From an uncultured Collinsella sp. (lineage in GTDB: Bacteria > Actinomycetota > Coriobacteriia > Coriobacteriales > Coriobacteriaceae), in NCBI GenBank assembly GCA_902491135.1, contig CABUGR010000037.1:1-8000 (forward strand): a stretch of DNA of 8,000 nt, read 5' to 3'. Position numbers and translations under genes: made by a program. Shown one piece after another: positions 5,184 through 8,000 of this stretch. The notes below the pieces were generated by a model that searched no databases, had not been told where the DNA came from, and saw only the letters and a list, made by a program, of their open reading frames with translations. How positions within the stretch are numbered: the stretch's first letter is position 1; each line of letters begins with the position of its first letter.

Positions 5184-5405
5184 GCGTTGAGCGCCTCGTA
5201 GTACGCCGCCGCATGGCGCTCGCACAGCCTATCGATGCTCACGTAACGGCCCGCATCGAAGCTCGCCTTCCCCATGAGCAGCAGCGAGAACAGCCGCGCG
5301 AGGCGACCCGTCCCCTCGCCGAAGGGCTTGACGCACATCACGTCCACCGCGAAGGTGGGGATCATCATGAGCTTGCGGCTGGACGGCGGAAGGCGACCCC
5401 ACTGA
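5174..5405 (-). pseudogene. Fic-family protein fragment with damaged active motif
   Basis: The minus-strand translation over about 5405-5174 reads LMMIPTFAVDVMC, then [33 protein letters not shown] and [10 protein letters not shown] before a stop. This closely follows the core of Fic proteins ('LIP.F.LDFLCIHPF.DGNGR..RLL..LLL...Y..G.YIS.E..I...K..YYE.L'), which transfer AMP from ATP to target proteins. The catalytic His of HPFxDGNGR is Lys here and the Asn is Thr, so it would not be active even apart from truncation. N-terminal and C-terminal parts are both missing: one side runs into the upstream region of the MoaD-like gene, the other into guaA at 5183. Confidence 0.65.
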
Positions 5406-5441
5406 CGCCAAATTCCAGGAGCTTTGCCTGTAAGGGGTTGT

Positions 5442-5915
5442 ATGAACGTCAAGTTTTTGGCTACGTATCGTATGATTGCGGGGCAGGGGTGCATTAACCT
5501 CCCCGCCCCTCGCGACGTTTTGGAGCTGCTGGAAATATTGGAACAACGCTACCCTGATTTCCAGGGGCTGCTGCTCAACGACGATCATACCGATAAGAGA
5601 CGCGATGCCATCGTGCTGGTGCGCGGCCGCCATATCGAGCATTTGGATGGCGTGCGCACCCCGCTTTCCGAGCAGGATTACGTAGCCGTGACGCCGCTAG
5701 TTGCGGGAGGTTCATGCCGCAATGTGCGACGGACACCGAGCACGCGTCCTTCGAAAACGCGAAGGAGACTCCTATGGTTTCTGACGAAGAAGTCATCCAA
5801 ATCGTGCAGTCTTATCCTGCCGAGCGCCGCTATGCGCTGGCCGCCATGCAGGATATGCAGCATGCCTTCAACTATATCCCCGAGAAGGGGCTTCATTGCC
5901 TGGCTAAGCACCTGA
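5442..5915 (+). CDS. MoaD/ThiS-like sulfur carrier, reading through past Gly-Gly
   Basis: Residues 1-90 are a ubiquitin-fold sulfur carrier. It starts MNVKFLATYRMIAG, holds ALVLVRG-type and 'HLDGVRTPLSEQDYVAV' segments typical of MoaD, and has the diagnostic PLVAGG at 85-90. MoaD must end in a free Gly-Gly to be adenylated and carry sulfur to molybdopterin. Here no stop follows: the frame goes on for 67 more codons, Arg/Ser-rich and without family resemblance, over the start of the next gene to 5915. Changing TCA (5712-5714) to TGA would end the protein exactly after Gly-Gly and create a TGATG overlap. Either the stop was lost by one base change, there is a sequence error, or the tail is cut off. 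ATG 5442 follows AAGGGG at 5432-5437. The gene heads the NuoE/NuoF-like operon, which suggests a Mo or W enzyme downstream. Confidence 0.75.
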   Translation: MNVKFLATYRMIAGQGCINLPAPRDVLELLEILEQRYPDFQGLLLNDDHTDKRRDAIVLVRGRHIEHLDGVRTPLSEQDYVAVTPLVAGGSCRNVRRTPSTRPSKTRRRLLWFLTKKSSKSCSLILPSAAMRWPPCRICSMPSTISPRRGFIAWLST

Positions 5916-6265
5916 ACTGCGGTGTTGCCCAGCTATATTCCATGGCAACCTTCTACAAGGCGCTGTCTTTGAAGCCGAAGGGCAAACACATCATCAAGAT
6001 TTGCAACGGCACCGCCTGCCACATCCGCGGTTCGGTGAACCTCGCGGCCGGCCTCAAGCGCGAGTTGGGAATCGATCCCGGCGAGACGACCGAGGACGGC
6101 ATGTTCTCCGTGGAGATGGTGAACTGCCTGGGATCGTGCGCCTTAGCTCCGGTCATGCTGGTCGACGGCACCTACCACAACAAACTGAAGCTCGAAGACG
6201 TCCCCGGCATCGTGGAGCGCTACCGCCTCGCGGATGCTGAAGAAGGGGAGGCCGGCAATGACTAG
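5774..6265 (+). CDS. NuoE/HydC-like [2Fe-2S] subunit of an NAD-linked oxidoreductase
   Basis: The 163-aa protein has the family layout: an N-terminal helical bundle (about 5-60, with YPAERRYALAAMQDMQ and 'YSMATFY'), then a thioredoxin-like domain that binds one [2Fe-2S] cluster. The ligands are Cys77 and Cys82 (ICNGTACHIRG) and Cys118 and Cys122 (NCLGSC). In complex I (NuoE) and in HydABC-type hydrogenases or NAD-linked formate dehydrogenases, this subunit pairs with the NADH-FMN subunit in the cytoplasm. I chose ATG 5774 because AAGGAG (5762-5767) is six bases before it. ATG 5714, which touches the Gly-Gly end of the MoaD-like gene, would add 20 residues and has a GGAGG only three bases away. 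The gene ends inside the next one: its stop at 6263-6265 overlaps the nuoF-like start by 8 bases. Confidence 0.9.
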   Translation: MVSDEEVIQIVQSYPAERRYALAAMQDMQHAFNYIPEKGLHCLAKHLNCGVAQLYSMATFYKALSLKPKGKHIIKICNGTACHIRGSVNLAAGLKRELGIDPGETTEDGMFSVEMVNCLGSCALAPVMLVDGTYHNKLKLEDVPGIVERYRLADAEEGEAGND

Positions 6266-8000
6266 GACCGAGAGAATACTGGTATGCTGCGGCACCGGGT
6301 GCATTGCCAACGGTGCCTACGAGGTGGCGAGAGCCCTGGAGGAGCAGATTGCGGCACAGGGAGCGAATGCCCAGGTAGAGCTCAAGGTATGTCGCACGGG
6401 CTGCTCGGGCGAATGCGAGCAGGGGCCGCTTGTGCGCCTCATGCCCCGCGACACCATGTACTACAAGGTAAAGCCCGCCGATGCCCCTGCCGTCATCGCC
6501 TCACTCGAGGGCGACCCGGTGACGAAGCTTTTATATCGCGACGAGCAGGGCGTTCGCCATGAGCATCAGGCGGACAACCCCTTCTACGGCCTTCAGCACA
6601 AGGTGGTGCTAAAGGATGTGGGCATCATCGACCCCTTGAGCCTGGAGGAATACAAGGCGGCCGGCGGATACGAGGGACTCGCACGCGCCCTCACCATGAC
6701 CCCCGACGAGATCATCAACGAGGTGGAGAGAAGCGGCCTGCGCGGCAAAGGCGGCGCTGGCTTCTCCGCGGGGCGCAAGTGGCGCAGCGCAGCGAGCTAC
6801 GACGTGTGGCCGAAGTACATCGTGTGCAACGGCGACGAGGGCGACCCGGGCGCGTTCATGGACGGCTCCACGATGGAGGGCAGCCCCCATGCCGTCATCG
6901 AGGGAATGATCATTGGCGCGCTGGCCATCGGCGCCGAGACAGGTGTGCTCTATATCCGCGACGAGTACGCTTTGGCGCGCGAGCATATCCAGCACGCCAT
7001 CGACGACGCCTACGAGGCCGGCATCCTAGGCGAGCACATCATGGGCAGCGACCATAAGCTGGACTTGAGCATCGTGCGCGGCGGCGGCGCCTTCGTGTGC
7101 GGCGAGTCCACGGCGCTTATGAACTCGATCGAGGGCAAGGTCGGCGAGCCGCGCCCGAAGTACATCCGCAGCGTACAAAGCGGCCTGTTCGAGAAGCCCA
7201 CGGTGCTGAACAACGTCGAGACCTTGGCATCCATTCCCATCATCTTGGCGCACGGCGGAGAGGAATACGCCAAGCTGGGAACGGAGAAATCTAAGGGTAC
7301 GAAGGTTTTCGCGATGGTGGGCAAGGTCAAACACACGGGCCTTGTGGAAGTGCCGATGGGCACTACGCTTCGAACGCTCATCTACGACATCGGCGGCGGC
7401 ATCATCAAGGACCGACCCTTCAAGGCAATCCAGACGGGCGGCCCGTCGGGCGGCTGCATTCCCGAGAGCCTGCTCGATCTGCCGGTCGACTTCGACACGC
7501 TCGTCGAATACGGCGCCATGATGGGCTCGGGCGGCATGATCGTCATGGACGACTGCAGCTGCATGGTGGAGGTCGCCCGCTACTACATCGACTTTTTGTG
7601 CGAGGAAAGCTGCGGTAAGTGCACGCCCTGCCGCGAGGGCCTGCGCCAGATGCGCTATATCCTCAACGAGATCTGCGAGGGTCGCGGTAAAGACGGCGAC
7701 GTCGAGCTACTCGAGGAGATCGGGCACATGATGCAGGACGCTTCCCTGTGCGCTTTGGGTCGCACGGCACCGAACCCCGTGCTGACCACCATCAAGTTCT
7801 TCCGCGAGGAATACGAGGAGCACATCGGCGAGCACCGCTGTCCCGCGGGCGTTTGCGCCGCGCTGACCAGGTTCGCCATCGACCCGCAAGCATGCAAGGG
7901 CTGCGGCATGTGCGCGAAGGCATGCCCCACTGAAGCTATCTCCGGTGAGCGCAAGCAGCCGTATTCCATCGAGCCCGCCGCGTGCATCGCCTGCGGCAGC
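6258..8000 (+). CDS. NuoF/HydB-like NADH-FMN-FeS subunit with ferredoxin domain, partial
   Basis: The frame is open to the window edge (581 codons seen). Domains in order: an N-terminal thioredoxin-like [2Fe-2S] domain (Cys10, Cys15, Cys49, Cys53); the NADH/FMN fold with GLRGKGGAGF (160-169), CNGDEGDPGAF (from Cys190), GGGAFVCGESTALMNSIEG and the 'PRPKYIRSV' to 'TVLNNVETLASIP' region; GGPSGGCIP; the [4Fe-4S] motif Cys452-GKCTPC with Cys498 in DASLC; and a ferredoxin domain with Cys546, 549, 552 and 556 and the start of a second cluster motif (Cys576, Cys579). The extra N- and C-terminal domains mark the HydB type used in bifurcating [FeFe] hydrogenases and NAD-linked formate dehydrogenases, rather than plain complex I NuoF. 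ATG 6258 follows AGGGGAG (6244-6250) and overlaps the preceding stop codon, so translation is coupled. Confidence 0.93.
   Translation, partial: MTRTERILVCCGTGCIANGAYEVARALEEQIAAQGANAQVELKVCRTGCSGECEQGPLVRLMPRDTMYYKVKPADAPAVIASLEGDPVTKLLYRDEQGVRHEHQADNPFYGLQHKVVLKDVGIIDPLSLEEYKAAGGYEGLARALTMTPDEIINEVERSGLRGKGGAGFSAGRKWRSAASYDVWPKYIVCNGDEGDPGAFMDGSTMEGSPHAVIEGMIIGALAIGAETGVLYIRDEYALAREHIQHAIDDAYEAGILGEHIMGSDHKLDLSIVRGGGAFVCGESTALMNSIEGKVGEPRPKYIRSVQSGLFEKPTVLNNVETLASIPIILAHGGEEYAKLGTEKSKGTKVFAMVGKVKHTGLVEVPMGTTLRTLIYDIGGGIIKDRPFKAIQTGGPSGGCIPESLLDLPVDFDTLVEYGAMMGSGGMIVMDDCSCMVEVARYYIDFLCEESCGKCTPCREGLRQMRYILNEICEGRGKDGDVELLEEIGHMMQDASLCALGRTAPNPVLTTIKFFREEYEEHIGEHRCPAGVCAALTRFAIDPQACKGCGMCAKACPTEAISGERKQPYSIEPAACIACGS

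Overview
The window most resembles a chromosome segment from a high-GC anaerobe of the Coriobacteriia (Collinsella-like). This rests on GC-rich codon use in the flanking genes, a MoaD-like/NuoE/NuoF operon of the kind found in anaerobes with hydrogenase or formate dehydrogenase, and general protein resemblance. I could not run a search, so the genus is an inference.

Left part (1-1201): two small + strand genes. One encodes a 184-aa soluble protein resembling only the C-terminal substrate-binding domain of trigger factor. The other encodes a 113-aa three-helix membrane protein of the PQ-loop/SemiSWEET type. They are followed by about 780 bases without a gene (1202-1983) that are very rich in symmetric DNA: a perfect 21-bp inverted repeat, a set of TGATACG-N4-CGTATCA dyads, a perfect 13-bp hairpin, and a terminator pointing to the minus strand.

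Middle (about 1824-4413): a more AT-rich stretch that looks like an integrated cassette. At 1824-1841 there is an isolated copy of the last codons of guaA (TIEWE-stop, minus strand), with a minus-strand terminator just beyond it. At 4402 the same guaA 3' end occurs again, attached to a longer guaA fragment. Five 10-bp tandem repeats lie just inside the first copy. Between the copies are a truncated, frameshifted cytosine-5 DNA methyltransferase remnant and an intact 611-aa DUF262-DUF1524 (GmrSD-type) restriction nuclease gene. This fits a small defence cassette inserted at the guaA 3' end, which is a known integration site.

Right-middle (4402-5405, minus strand): two decayed genes joined end to end. 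The first is the 3' half of guaA, which lacks the glutaminase domain and P-loop and carries a one-base frameshift. The second is a fragment of a Fic protein whose catalytic motif is damaged.

Right part (5442-8000, + strand): an apparently functional redox operon. It holds a MoaD/ThiS-like sulfur carrier that oddly lacks a stop after its Gly-Gly, a NuoE/HydC-like [2Fe-2S] subunit, and a NuoF/HydB-like NADH-FMN-FeS subunit with a C-terminal ferredoxin domain that runs off the window. Together they suggest the diaphorase part of an NAD-linked hydrogenase or formate dehydrogenase. The MoaD-like protein would supply sulfur for the molybdenum or tungsten cofactor.
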